Origin: SHYQ01 sp041674525
GTDB taxonomy: Bacteria > Chloroflexota > Dehalococcoidia > UBA2979
Reading direction: 5' to 3'
Assembly (NCBI GenBank): GCA_041674525.1
Contig: JBAYVN010000001.1
Coordinates: 49,193-113,192, forward strand
Length of the DNA: 64,000 nt
Every line of letters begins with the position of its first letter. The stretch's first letter is position 1. Shown here in pieces: positions 8,474 through 20,103 of this stretch. The translations under genes were made by a program, and so were the position numbers. The notes below the pieces were generated by a model. It saw nothing but the letters and a program-made list of their open reading frames with translations. It was not told the origin of the DNA and ran no database searches.

Positions 8474-9217
8474 ATGCGGTTCCGTCTGCCGACACCGGTG
8501 CTGCTAGGCCTGATCGCCCTGGCGATCGCCATCCTGCTCGCCCTCGGCGTCTGGCAGGTGCGGCGGGGCGAGGAGCGCGCGAACCTCGTCGCGACCCGGA
8601 ACGCGCAGCTCGCCGGCGAGCCGCTGAGTACCGCCGAGGCCCGCACCCGGGCTGTCCCCGACCCCGCCGCCCTCGACTACCGCCTGGTGGCGATCGAGGG
8701 CACGTGGGACGGCGATCGCGTGATGATCCTCGCCAACCGCGCGCGGTACGGCCTGAAGGGCGAGAACGTGATCCAGCCGCTGGTGATCGCGCCGGGCGAG
8801 GCCGTGCTGGTCGACCGCGGGTGGTACCCCGTGGGCCAGCGCGCCGCCGTGCTCGCACGCCTCCGAGAGGGAGGCAATGCCGGCGCCCGCGGCGTCGCAC
8901 GGTACATCGAGGGCCTCCGTTCCAATCGCACGCCCGCCGGGACGTGGACCGGCCTCTCCCCGGATTCCATGGCGGCGGGGCTGCCGTACCGGCTGCTCCC
9001 GTGGTACGTCATCGAGGGACCACTGCTCTCCGAGCGCGACCCGATGCCCGACAGCTATCCCGCGCAGGGCTTCCTGCCGTACAGCAGCGACACCCCGCAC
9101 ACGGAGTACGCGATCACCTGGTTCGGCATCGCGGCCGCCCTCGCCGCCGTCTCCGTGATGCGCTTTGTGATCGAGCCGAGGCGGGCCCGCCGGCGCACCG
9201 CGGCGCTGAAGATCTGA
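8474..9217 (+). CDS. SURF1-family cytochrome oxidase assembly protein
   Basis: This 247-residue protein has one helix near the N-terminus (TPVLLGLIALAIAILLALGV) followed by the WQVRRGEE motif. It then has a periplasmic domain with ALDYRLVAIEGTWD and the characteristic VLVDRGWYPVG, and a second helix near the C-terminus (YAITWFGIAAALAAVSVM). This hairpin topology and the GW-x-P motif define SURF1/Shy1, which helps insert heme a into cytochrome c oxidase. A GGAGCGACAC Shine-Dalgarno precedes ATG 8474; an earlier in-frame start at 8321 adds a low-complexity leader. No oxidase gene lies in the window. Confidence 0.88.
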   Translation: MRFRLPTPVLLGLIALAIAILLALGVWQVRRGEERANLVATRNAQLAGEPLSTAEARTRAVPDPAALDYRLVAIEGTWDGDRVMILANRARYGLKGENVIQPLVIAPGEAVLVDRGWYPVGQRAAVLARLREGGNAGARGVARYIEGLRSNRTPAGTWTGLSPDSMAAGLPYRLLPWYVIEGPLLSERDPMPDSYPAQGFLPYSSDTPHTEYAITWFGIAAALAAVSVMRFVIEPRRARRRTAALKI

Positions 9218-9311
9218 CCGGCGGCGATCCGTCCGCTACGATCCGTGCTCGCCGCGCCCGGACACCCGGGATCGCCGAGCGCCGGACGCGAGCCAGCCGA
9301 GGGAGAGCACG

Positions 9312-11870
9312 ATGAACGCCCCAGCCACGCCCCCGAAGGACGTCCTGACCCAGACCGAGGCCGAGGCGCGGGCCCTCCGCGTGGCGGATGTCGCGTACGA
9401 CCTGCGCCTGGACCTCGTGCGGGGCGCCGCGACCTACCGCGGCGCCCTGACGGCCACCTTCCGGCACGCGGGCGCCGGCCCGCTCTTCCTGGACTTCACC
9501 GGCCACCGCATCGACCGTCTGGAGGTGAATGGCACGACCGTGCCCGCGCCGGACTGGACGGGGACACGCCTCACACTGGACGGCGCCCTGCTCGCCCCGG
9601 ACACCACCGTCCACGTGGTCTACGAGAACGAATACGACCACACGGGCGACGGCTTCCACCAGTTCAAGGACCCCGAGGACGGCGAGGAGTACCTCTACAC
9701 CAACTTCGAGCCCTACTCGGCGCACAAGCTCTTCCCGTGCTTCGACCAGCCGGACATCAAGGCGAGCTATCGCCTGACGGTCACCGCGCCCGCCGCGTGG
9801 GAGCTGATCGCCAACGCGCGTGTCGAGTCTCGCGCGGCGGCCACGGACGGCGGCGAGCGCGCGACGACGACGTTCGAGCGGACGCAGCGCTTCTCCACGT
9901 ACCTCTTCGCCCTCATCGCCGGGCCGTTCGTCGCCTTCCGCGGCGACCACGAGGGGATCGCCCTCGGCTTCTTCGCGCGGAAGTCGCTCGCCCCGCACGT
10001 GGACGAGGCCGAGCTCTTCGAGGTCACGAAGCAGGGGCTGACGTTCTACGCCGGGTTCTTCGACTACCCGTACGCCTTCGGCAAGTACGACCAGGTCTTC
10101 GTCCCGGAGTTCAACGCGGGGGCCATGGAGAACGTCGGCGCCGTCACCCACTCGGAGCGCATGGTCTTCCGCGACCCGCCCACGGACACGCAGCGCCTCG
10201 GCCGCGCTGAGGTGATCCTGCACGAGATGGCGCACATGTGGTTCGGCGACCTGGTGACCATGCGCTGGTGGAACGACCTCTGGCTGAACGAGTCCTTCGC
10301 CACGTACATGGCCTACCTCGCGCTGGACCAGGCGACGCGCTTCCGCACCTCGTGGCAGGCGTTCAACGCCGGGATGAAGAACTGGGCCTACCGCCAGGAC
10401 CAGCTGATCACCACGCACCCGATTGCCGGGGAGGTCGCCGACACGGACGCCACGTTCCTGAACTTCGATGGCATCACGTACGGCAAGGGCGCCGCGGTCA
10501 TCAAGCAACTCGTCGCCGCCATGGGCATGGATGGCTTCCGCGCCGGGATGCGCGGCTACTTCGCAAGGCACGCCTTCGGAAACACCACGCTCTCGCAGTG
10601 GCTGGACGCCCTGGGCGAGGGCGTGGGCCGGGATCTGCACGGCTGGGCGCAGGCATGGCTGGAGACGCCCTCGCTCAACACGATCGCCGCGCAGGTGGAC
10701 GCGGACGGCGATCGCGTCGCGGCGCTCACGCTGACGCAGACGGCCCCGCCCGCGTATCCCACCCTCCGCCCACACGTCATGGACATCGCGCTGGTGCGCG
10801 AAGAGGCCGGCGCGATCACGATCCGCGAGGTTCCCGCGCGCATCGAGGGAGCGACCGCCACGATCGATGCGGCACGGGGCGCGGCGCTGCCCGCGCTCGT
10901 CTTCCCGAACCACCACGATCACGACTTCGCGAAGGTCGCGCTGGACGAGCGGTCGCTGGACTTCGTTCGCGAGCACCTGGATCGCATCGACGATCCGCTC
11001 CTGCGCCAGCTGATCTGGCAGGCGCTGTGGAACATGGTGCGCGACCAGCAGCTCAAGTCCACGGAGTACCTGGATCTCGCGGGCGCGAAGGTGACCACCG
11101 AGCAGGATCACGAGCTGGTGGAGACGATCCTCGGCACGATGTCGGCGGCGATCGCGCGCTTCGTGCCGGAGCGTGAGAAGGCGGCCGCCGCGCACCGCTT
11201 CTTCGCGCTCGCGCTGGAGGCCCTGCGATCCGCCACGGACGGCGACATGCAGATCACGTGGGCGCGCACCGTCATCGGCAACGCGATCACGCCGGATGAC
11301 ATCCTCACCACCGGCCAGCTCGCCGACGGCGGCATCGAGGTGCCCGGACTCACCATCGACCAGGACATGCGATGGAGCATCGCGCAGCGCTACGTCGCCT
11401 ACGGACTGCCGGGCGCACAGGCGCGCGTGGGCGCAGAGCAGGCGCGCGACCCGTCCGACCGCGGCCAGCGCGCCGCCCTGCGCTGCGCCACCTCGAAGCC
11501 CGACGCCGCGACGAAGGCCGAGGCGTGGGCGCGCTTCCAGACCGGCATCGGCGGCTACGGCTCGCTGCACCAGACCAGCGCCGCCATGGGTGGCTTCCAC
11601 TGGTGGGTGCAGCGCGATCTGCTGGCGCCGTACGTGGAGCGATACTTCGAGGCCCTCCCCGGCCTCTTCGAGCGCGAGGAGAACGAGTACGCCACCGCCT
11701 ACTTCGGCGGCCTGTGGCCGGGCTACCTGGTGGAGCGCCCGACCCTGGACCGTGCGCGCGCGCTCCTAGCGACGCTCGGCGATACACTCCCGGTGCTCCA
11801 GCGCTCGCTTCGCGAGGCGATCGACGACCTCGAGCGGGCGATCCGGTGCCGGGAGTTCGCGGCGCGATGA
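9312..11870 (+). CDS. pepN: M1 family membrane alanyl aminopeptidase (PepN)
   Basis: This 852-residue zinc metallopeptidase removes N-terminal amino acids from peptides. It has the exopeptidase motif GAMEN (residues 270-274), the zinc motif HEMAH (304-308) and the third ligand in WLNESFATYMAY. C-terminal helical domains complete the usual PepN length. There is no signal peptide, so it is probably cytoplasmic despite the historical family name. A TACGAT box at about 9236 and GGGAGAG before ATG 9312 support the start. The stop overlaps the next MFS start (ATGA), so the two are translationally coupled. Confidence 0.95.
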   Translation: MNAPATPPKDVLTQTEAEARALRVADVAYDLRLDLVRGAATYRGALTATFRHAGAGPLFLDFTGHRIDRLEVNGTTVPAPDWTGTRLTLDGALLAPDTTVHVVYENEYDHTGDGFHQFKDPEDGEEYLYTNFEPYSAHKLFPCFDQPDIKASYRLTVTAPAAWELIANARVESRAAATDGGERATTTFERTQRFSTYLFALIAGPFVAFRGDHEGIALGFFARKSLAPHVDEAELFEVTKQGLTFYAGFFDYPYAFGKYDQVFVPEFNAGAMENVGAVTHSERMVFRDPPTDTQRLGRAEVILHEMAHMWFGDLVTMRWWNDLWLNESFATYMAYLALDQATRFRTSWQAFNAGMKNWAYRQDQLITTHPIAGEVADTDATFLNFDGITYGKGAAVIKQLVAAMGMDGFRAGMRGYFARHAFGNTTLSQWLDALGEGVGRDLHGWAQAWLETPSLNTIAAQVDADGDRVAALTLTQTAPPAYPTLRPHVMDIALVREEAGAITIREVPARIEGATATIDAARGAALPALVFPNHHDHDFAKVALDERSLDFVREHLDRIDDPLLRQLIWQALWNMVRDQQLKSTEYLDLAGAKVTTEQDHELVETILGTMSAAIARFVPEREKAAAAHRFFALALEALRSATDGDMQITWARTVIGNAITPDDILTTGQLADGGIEVPGLTIDQDMRWSIAQRYVAYGLPGAQARVGAEQARDPSDRGQRAALRCATSKPDAATKAEAWARFQTGIGGYGSLHQTSAAMGGFHWWVQRDLLAPYVERYFEALPGLFEREENEYATAYFGGLWPGYLVERPTLDRARALLATLGDTLPVLQRSLREAIDDLERAIRCREFAAR

Positions 11871-13195
11871 AGCTACCCCTGTCCCCGCGCCGCAAGCCGT
11901 TCTACGGCTGGGTGATCGTGGCGGCCGGCGCCGGCATCGAGTTCACGGTGGGCGCCCTGATGCAGCAGGTGTTCGGCGGGTACGCCGCCGCGCTCACGCG
12001 CGAGTTCGGCTGGAACCGCAGCACGATCGGCGTCGGCTTCTCGCTCTCGCGGCTGGAGAACGGCATCCTCGGGCCGCTGCAGGGATGGATGATCGACCGC
12101 TTCGGGCCGCAGTGGGTGATCCGAGGCGGCCTCTGCCTGTTGGCGGTCGGCTTCATCGCGTTCAGCCAGTTGCACTCAATCACCACGTTCTACCTCGCCT
12201 TCGGCCTCATGGCGCTGGGCGGGGGCCTGGCCGGGTTCATGCCGATCACGGTGGCGGTGGTGAACTGGTTCGACCGGCAGCGCGCGCGGGCGCTGGGCAT
12301 CGCACAGATCGGCTTCGCGCTCAGCGGCGTAATCGCGTCGTTCGTGATCCTCGCGATCACGCAGATCGGCTGGCGCGAGGTGTCCTTCGCCTCGGGGATC
12401 ATCGTGCTCGTGGTCGGACTGCCTATCACGGCGCTCATCCGCGGCCGCCCGGAGGACATGGGCCTGCGCCTGGACGGGCTGACCGAGGAGGAGGAAGCAC
12501 GCCTGCGCGAGCAGGACGCCGCGCACGCGCGCGTCTCCAGCAGCACGCCGGTCGACTTCACCGCGCGGGAGGCGCTGACCACCCGGGCGTTCTGGCTGAT
12601 CTCGCTGGGGCACGGCTCAGCGCTGCTGGTGGTCGGGGCGGTGATGGTGCACCTGTTCCTGCACCTCACGGATTCGCTCGGGTACTCGGACGAGCACGCT
12701 GCGATGTTCATCCTGATCATGACGGTCAGCCAGATCGCGGGGCAGCTGGCCGGCGGCTTCCTGGGCGACATCATCAACAAGCGCATCATCGTGGTGACGT
12801 GCATGGGGATGCATGCCGCCGGCCTGCTGCTGGTCGCGCACGTGGGAACGGTCCCGGCTGTGATCGCGTTCGCGGTGCTGCACGGCGGCGCGTGGGGCGG
12901 CCGAGGTCCGCTGATGCAGGCGCTCCGCGCGGACTACTTCGGCCGCGGTTCGTTCGGGAAGATCATGGGCTTCTCGTCGATGATCACGATGTTCGGAACG
13001 ATCACCGGGCCGATCCTCGCGGGCTGGCTGTACGACCGCACGGGGTCCTACACGGTGGGATTCACCGTGATCGCGCTGCTCGCCGTCCTCGGGTCACTGT
13101 TCTTCGTCTTCGCCACCCGCCCGCCCCTGCCGAGGCGCCCGGAAGGCGCACCGCCCCCCACGCCGGAGCCCGCAGTGGCCCTCGTGACGCACTAG
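11867..13195 (+). CDS. MFS transporter, OFA (oxalate/formate antiporter-like) family
   Basis: This 442-residue protein has 12 predicted helices. The N-terminus FYGWVIVAAGAGIEFTVGA and REFGWNRSTIGVGFSLSRL are characteristic of the OFA/monocarboxylate MFS branch. The central loop after helix 6 contains RPEDMGLRLDGLTEEEEAR, also typical. Transport of a small carboxylate is likely; the exact substrate is unknown. The ATG overlaps the pepN stop by the ATGA arrangement. Confidence 0.87.
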   Translation: MKLPLSPRRKPFYGWVIVAAGAGIEFTVGALMQQVFGGYAAALTREFGWNRSTIGVGFSLSRLENGILGPLQGWMIDRFGPQWVIRGGLCLLAVGFIAFSQLHSITTFYLAFGLMALGGGLAGFMPITVAVVNWFDRQRARALGIAQIGFALSGVIASFVILAITQIGWREVSFASGIIVLVVGLPITALIRGRPEDMGLRLDGLTEEEEARLREQDAAHARVSSSTPVDFTAREALTTRAFWLISLGHGSALLVVGAVMVHLFLHLTDSLGYSDEHAAMFILIMTVSQIAGQLAGGFLGDIINKRIIVVTCMGMHAAGLLLVAHVGTVPAVIAFAVLHGGAWGGRGPLMQALRADYFGRGSFGKIMGFSSMITMFGTITGPILAGWLYDRTGSYTVGFTVIALLAVLGSLFFVFATRPPLPRRPEGAPPPTPEPAVALVTH

Positions 13196-13303
13196 CGGCC
13201 CCGGAGGCGCCTCGACGCGCGATCCGCGGCGGCGGCGCGCCAGCGGCAGGGCGTCACGCGCGCTTCGAGGCGGGCGGCCACGCATGCGGAGCCACGCGAG
13301 GAG

Positions 13304-14428
13304 TCAGTTGAGGCCGACTCGTGCCCTGAATTCGGTCACGGAGATGATTGGGATGCCCCACTGCCTCGCCTTCGCCGCCTTCCCGGACTGTGAAGCGACG
13401 TCGACCGCGACCACCAGGTCACAGGCCTTCTTTGTGACACCAGCGACGGGCTGAAACCCGGCCTGGGCCGCGGCGATCTCAAGCGCTTCCCGTGTCCATG
13501 GTGCAGCGTCGCCGGTGAAGCACACGCGCATCCCGTCGGTCACGGGCGGGACCGCTCGGACCGCCGTCAGGGAGGGCAGGAAGTCCTCATGAACGCCCAA
13601 TGCCGCAGCTACGCGGTCGAGCAAATCGCGCTCACCACGGGTGACCATCCCGTCCCTCGTCGCCGCCTGCACCAACAGCCGCATGTAGTGGGAGTGCATC
13701 TGCGTCGTGTGGACCGGGTCAAGGCCCAGCTCACGGGCCAGCGCGTCCAGCTCCTCGCGCTCCGCCCGATCGATGACTGCGTCATCGAGCACCCAGTTGA
13801 GCGCATGGAGATAGGCCAGCATCCGCCCATCGCCGGTCGGGAGCCGCAGCGGCGGGCGAACGCGCGCCATCGCGGGAACACTGACCTGGACCGCTTCGCG
13901 TCGCAGCGTGCGCGCTTCGGCGGACGGGGGATTGACGATCGTTGCGGGACTGAAGGGAACGCCCTCGTCGTGGAGGAGGCGGAACAGGTCGGCCGTTGCC
14001 TGGGCATCGGCGAGCGCGCGATGGTGGTTGGCCAGCGGGATCCCCATCGACGCGCACGCGCGGTCCAGCGAGCAACCCATGTACCTCAGGGTGTCGAAAC
14101 CGAAGCCCTCATCGAGTTGTGATCCGGCGCGAGCGAATTCCTGTGCGAGCATCCGGAGGTCGAATGGGAGGTTGTGAGCAACCAGCGCGCAGCCATCCAG
14201 ATGCGCAGCGATCGCCCCACCAACCTCCATAAACGTGGGTGCCGAGCTGACCATGCCGGCCGTAATGCCGTGGATTCCAGTCGGACCAACGTCGCGACCA
14301 GGGTCGATGAGCGTGTCGAACTCTTCGACCGTTCGGAGATCCTCGTCAAGGACAATCACCGCTGCCTCAACGACCCGATCGGCCCGCCCGAGTCCCGTCG
14401 TCTCGACATCGACCACCGCATACCGCAT
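13304..14428 (-). CDS. DEDDh 3'-5' exonuclease fused to a BRCT domain
   Basis: The N-terminal 170 residues form a DnaQ-type exonuclease: DVETTG (Exo I, Asp7 and Glu9), VAHNLPFDLRML (Exo II) and HRALADAQAT (Exo III with the DEDDh His). The middle (about 215-290) is a helical TerB-like stretch with repeated acid-rich helices. The last 80 residues (GMRVCFTGDAAPWTREALEIAA to the end) are a BRCT domain of the type found in DNA ligase. A DNA repair or proofreading role is likely. ATG 14428 starts directly at the first exonuclease strand; an upstream start at 14503 adds an unconserved leader. Confidence 0.88.
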   Translation of the reverse strand: MRYAVVDVETTGLGRADRVVEAAVIVLDEDLRTVEEFDTLIDPGRDVGPTGIHGITAGMVSSAPTFMEVGGAIAAHLDGCALVAHNLPFDLRMLAQEFARAGSQLDEGFGFDTLRYMGCSLDRACASMGIPLANHHRALADAQATADLFRLLHDEGVPFSPATIVNPPSAEARTLRREAVQVSVPAMARVRPPLRLPTGDGRMLAYLHALNWVLDDAVIDRAEREELDALARELGLDPVHTTQMHSHYMRLLVQAATRDGMVTRGERDLLDRVAAALGVHEDFLPSLTAVRAVPPVTDGMRVCFTGDAAPWTREALEIAAAQAGFQPVAGVTKKACDLVVAVDVASQSGKAAKARQWGIPIISVTEFRARVGLN

Positions 14429-14524
14429 AGCGTCCCTCGCAGGAGCGTGCGAATTGTACGCCAACTGGAGTAGGAGTGCCCGGCGCGGTGCGAGCGTCCC
14501 CAATCGAGGACCCCGGCGCGCGGC

Positions 14525-14992
14525 TCAGGGGCGGTGCGGCGTGTCCTCGCCGTGCTCGGCGTGCCCGGCGGGGGCGTCGACCGTAGCTGTAGCGGCAGCG
14601 TGGTGCGCGTGGCCTGAGTACTCGTCGCGGCGGAGCAGCATGCCGAGGTACATCGTCGCGAGCATCGCGAGGTGCCCGACGACGTTCAGGAACGACTCCG
14701 TCACGACGCCGGCGCGCATCGCGGGGAGCAGGACGATGAACGGGAGCGTCATTGCGAGTGCCATCTCGCCGATGCGCTCCCAGGAATGCCCCCGGTAACG
14801 CATCCACGCGCCCATACCCACGTTCATGTACACGACCATGAGGACGGTGCGAACGAGCGGCACGGTGCTGACGGCGCTGTCGTGCATCTGGTTGTGCATG
14901 CCGAGCGCCATGAAGGTGATCGGGCCGAGGAGGAACATCCCCGCGAACATCGCGAGGACCATCTCCAGGTAGTGACGCGCGAACGGTGACAT
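14525..14992 (-). CDS. Four-helix membrane protein with His-rich tail
   Basis: This 155-residue protein has four hydrophobic helices rich in Met (for example MVLAMFAGMFLLGPITFMAL and MALAMTLPFIVLLPAMRAG). The cytoplasmic tail is His-rich (YSGHAHHAAA, AGHAEHGEDTPHRP). The His tail suggests metal binding, but I recognise no defined family. It is followed by a short gap and the exonuclease gene on the same strand. Confidence 0.7.
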   Translation of the reverse strand: MSPFARHYLEMVLAMFAGMFLLGPITFMALGMHNQMHDSAVSTVPLVRTVLMVVYMNVGMGAWMRYRGHSWERIGEMALAMTLPFIVLLPAMRAGVVTESFLNVVGHLAMLATMYLGMLLRRDEYSGHAHHAAATATVDAPAGHAEHGEDTPHRP

Positions 14993-15032
14993 GTTGAGTG
15001 GCTCCTGACTGGGGTCGTCCCCTGCAGCTAGC

Positions 15033-15191
15033 CTACCCCGGCCGCACCTCGGCCTCCACTTCGCGTCGCACGAGGCGGATGACCTTCACCGAGATCATGA
15101 GCGCGAGGGCGATCTCGTCGTCCGAGCGGCCTGCGAGGATCCACGAACGCACGCGCTCGTATTCCTCGCGGGCCGGCCCGAACCCCACCAT
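15033..15191 (-). CDS. Small helix-turn-helix-like protein (52 aa)
   Basis: This short gene encodes MVGFGPAREEYERVRSWILA, then a segment resembling the recognition part of a HTH (GRSDDEIALALMISVKVIRL) and a basic end VRREVEAEVRPG. Its amino-acid composition is protein-like (Ile, Leu, Val and Glu at codon positions expected for high-GC genes), unlike the other frames here. It lies just downstream of the aconitase gene on the same strand. It could be a small DNA-binding regulator; the family is not recognised. Confidence 0.5.
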   Translation of the reverse strand: MVGFGPAREEYERVRSWILAGRSDDEIALALMISVKVIRLVRREVEAEVRPG

Positions 15192-15212
15192 CGCGCGATC
15201 CCGAGTCGCTGG

Positions 15213-17912
<2,700 letters not shown>

Positions 17913-18026
17913 CGCACAGCCATCGCACAGCCGACGTCGCATAGCACGTCACGCCGCGCCCTCGCGCACGCGCGCCGGGGCATCGTAATCCATTCGTGCC
18001 TGAGGGCCGAGCGTCCCGATCGGGAG

Positions 18027-18587
18027 TTACGCGCGGAAACAGCCGGCCAGGTGGTCATTCACCAGGCCGCACGCCTGCATGAAGGCGTAGGCCGTGGTCG
18101 GCCCCACGAAGCGGAAGCCCGCCAGCCGCAACGCGCGGCTCAGGGCGCGCGACTCCGCCGTCTGGGACGGCACCTCGTCCAGGCGGCGCCAGCGGTTCTG
18201 GCGCCGCTCGCCGTCCACCACGTGCCACGCGAGCGTCGAAAGCGCCTCTGCCCCGCCGAGCGCGACTGTCGCACGAGCGTTCTGGATCGTTGCCTCGATC
18301 TTGCCGTGGTGCCGCACGATGCCGGGGTCGAGCAGCAGCCGCGCCACGTCTGTCCCGTCCATCGCCGCGATGCGTTCGATGTCCCAGCCGTGGAACGCGG
18401 CCCGGTAGCCCTCGCGGCGGTGCAGGATCGTGCGCCAGGACAGGCCCGCCTGCGCCCCCTCCAGCGTGAGGAACTCGAAGAGCACGCGGCCGTCGTACAC
18501 CGGCACACCCCATTCGTCGTCGTGGTACGTGCACATCAGTGTGTCGTCACCATCAGCCCACTCGCAGCGCCGCACGTCCCCCCGCAT
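18027..18587 (-). CDS. tag: DNA-3-methyladenine glycosylase I
   Basis: This 186-residue base-excision enzyme removes 3-methyladenine. The N-terminus RCEWADGDDTLMCTYHDDEW matches Tag, and the four zinc-snap ligands are in place: Cys8, His22, His179 and Cys183 (NDHLAGC). FEFLTLEGAQAGLSW and LAGFRFVGPTTAYAFMQACG form the HhH and active-site parts. ATG 18587 is chosen because it puts Cys8 at the conserved distance; 18623 is a longer alternative. Confidence 0.95.
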   Translation of the reverse strand: MRGDVRRCEWADGDDTLMCTYHDDEWGVPVYDGRVLFEFLTLEGAQAGLSWRTILHRREGYRAAFHGWDIERIAAMDGTDVARLLLDPGIVRHHGKIEATIQNARATVALGGAEALSTLAWHVVDGERRQNRWRRLDEVPSQTAESRALSRALRLAGFRFVGPTTAYAFMQACGLVNDHLAGCFRA

Positions 18588-18628
18588 CACGGCTTCCCCC
18601 TCGTTCCCTCGCGCAGCCCGCACACGAG

Positions 18629-18658
18629 AACGGCCGAGCGGTTGCCCGCCCGGCCGTT
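18629..18658. terminator. Hairpin downstream of the cupredoxin gene
   Basis: AACGGCCG pairs with CGGCCGTT, with an inner GCGG/CCGC stem. It lies just past the stop of the cupredoxin gene and before tag. Confidence 0.55.
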
Positions 18659-18684
18659 CGAACGATCGCGACCGCGGCGAGCCG

Positions 18685-19110
18685 CTAGTTGACCGTCAGC
18701 TTGCCCTTCATCCCCGCGTCCTTGTGACCAGGAACGGAGCAGTAGAAGTCGTAGGTCCCAGCGGCGGCCGGTGTGATCTCGAGCTTGCCGCTCGCCTTGG
18801 CCTTGAGCAGGGCCTTGATGGCCACGTTGTCGGCCTTCGGGTCCTTGCCGTCGAACTTCGCGGCACCCTCGATCTTGTCGATCGTGAAGTCGTGGTCCAG
18901 GGCGCCGGTGTTGTTGAGCGTGATCGTCAGCGTCTGGCCCTTGGTGGCTGTGAGCGCCGTCTTGTCGTACTTGATGTCCTGCATCTGGAGGGTGACGGCA
19001 GACGAGGAGCCGTCGCCGGCCGGGGCCGAGGAGCCCCCTCCGGAACAACCCGCCAGGACGATCGCCAGGGCCGCCGCCCCGATGGCGACCGCGCTCTTGA
19101 ACTTCCGCAT
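18685..19110 (-). CDS. Cupredoxin-type copper-binding lipoprotein
   Basis: This 141-residue precursor has a lipoprotein signal peptide ending in LAGC (lipidated Cys22), then a Ser/Gly linker and a plastocyanin-like domain. The copper ligands are visible: His in ALDHDFTI, then Cys, His and Met in FYCSVPGHKDAGM. It probably works as an electron carrier or copper-binding protein on the outer face of the membrane. It is a single gene with the hairpin at 18629 after it. Confidence 0.9.
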   Translation of the reverse strand: MRKFKSAVAIGAAALAIVLAGCSGGGSSAPAGDGSSSAVTLQMQDIKYDKTALTATKGQTLTITLNNTGALDHDFTIDKIEGAAKFDGKDPKADNVAIKALLKAKASGKLEITPAAAGTYDFYCSVPGHKDAGMKGKLTVN

Positions 19111-19252
19111 GGGTGAGATCGCACCTTTCTCGGCTATGGAGCCGGTTTATTCCCATCAACGATCGCAGCCACCCCGGGTAGCGGCAAGGAGCCGCCCCCG
19201 GTTGTGCGGAAGCCGCGCCGGGCGATAGCATGGGTGAGGACGGTCCGCTCGC

Positions 19253-19329
19253 GGGCGGTTAGCTCAGTTGGTACGAGCGCTCGCTTCACACGCGAGAGGT
19301 CACTGGTTCGAGTCCAGTACCGCCCACCA
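19253..19329 (+). tRNA. tRNA-Val(CAC)
   Basis: Acceptor stem GGGCGGT/ACCGCCC, anticodon stem CTCGC/GCGAG with loop TTCACAC, T-loop GGTTCGAGTCC and an encoded CCA. Anticodon CAC reads GUG. It is the first of three tRNAs in a row. Confidence 0.95.
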
Positions 19330-19357
19330 GCGAAGCGAGCCGGCGACGGGGAACCGG

Positions 19358-19444
<87 letters not shown>

Positions 19445-19474
19445 CCAACCCGTCGGTTTGCTGTTTGAGGTCGT

Positions 19475-19550
19475 GCGCTCGTAGCTCAGGGGATAGAGCG
19501 CTGCCCTGCGGAGGCAGAGGCCGCAAGTTCGAATCTTGCCGGGCGCACCA
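19475..19550 (+). tRNA. tRNA-Arg(GCG)
   Basis: Acceptor GCGCTCG/CGGGCGC with one G-U pair, anticodon stem CTGCC/GGCAG with loop CTGCGGA, T-loop GTTCGAATC and an encoded CCA. Anticodon GCG reads CGC. In bacteria the CGN box is usually read by an ACG tRNA edited to ICG, so a GCG anticodon is slightly unusual. Confidence 0.93.
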
Positions 19551-19791
19551 CAGACCTCGACTGAACAAACGGACCTCGACTGCCCCCTCCCCTCCGGCCC
19601 CGGCTCTCGCGGCCAAGGACCGCCCCCGCACTTCTTCGGGCCTCGTTCCGCGCCCTGCCCGCTCGGAGACACCGGGGGCCGCGCCGCCCCGACATCGGGG
19701 TTCTGCCGAGTCGCGCCAGCCCGGGGCTTCGCCACACTCGAAGAGACGGCTCCGCGGGACCCCACCCGCGCCGTCTGCGGGAGGATCCCCG

Positions 19792-20049
19792 ATGTTCACA
19801 TCTCAGGCCGTGGCCGACCTCGCCCTCATGCTCTCCGGCGTCACCACCGTCGATGTCGCCGACCGCGCCATCAAGCAGGCGCTCCGGACCACCGGCCTGC
19901 TCTCCGCGCCCACCGTGGATCAGGACGACATCGCCCGGCTGCTGGTCGCGCTCGCGGCGCAGGGCGGCCCGATCGAGGAGATGGCCGTGGAGATGGCCAT
20001 CCACGGCATCGGCGGCACCGGTCCCGCGGCGGGCGGCCGCGCCTCGTAG
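19792..20049 (+). CDS. Small hypothetical protein (85 aa)
   Basis: This is a mostly helical 85-residue protein starting MFTSQAVADLALMLSGVTTVDVA. Its start is supported by GGGAGGA 7 nt upstream, and it ends in a Gly/Ala tail. Just upstream (about 19744-19776) a long imperfect hairpin (GACGGC paired with GCCGTC, enclosing CGCGGG/CCCGCG) would fold in the leader. It lies 54 nt before uvrC on the same strand. I recognise no family. Confidence 0.6.
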   Translation: MFTSQAVADLALMLSGVTTVDVADRAIKQALRTTGLLSAPTVDQDDIARLLVALAAQGGPIEEMAVEMAIHGIGGTGPAAGGRAS

Positions 20050-20091
20050 CCAGGTCCCGGCGGCGGCTCCGGACGGGTCCGCGCCCCGTCG

Positions 20092-20097
20092 TACGAT
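20092..20097 (+). promoter_or_regulatory. -10 box of a probable leaderless uvrC promoter
   Basis: TACGAT lies 6 nt before the GTG start of uvrC, where no Shine-Dalgarno is present. No clear -35 is seen. Confidence 0.45.
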
Positions 20098-20103
20098 AGA
20101 GGC

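Noticed and set aside
9114..11600. A long minus-strand frame opposite pepN
   Set aside because: pepN carries all catalytic motifs; the opposite frame is low-complexity and has no ribosome-binding site.
19551..19791. Coding sequence between the tRNA cluster and the 85-aa protein
   Set aside because: Open frames exist on both strands, but all are Arg/Pro/Ser noise that runs through the tRNA. Only a leader hairpin is plausible.
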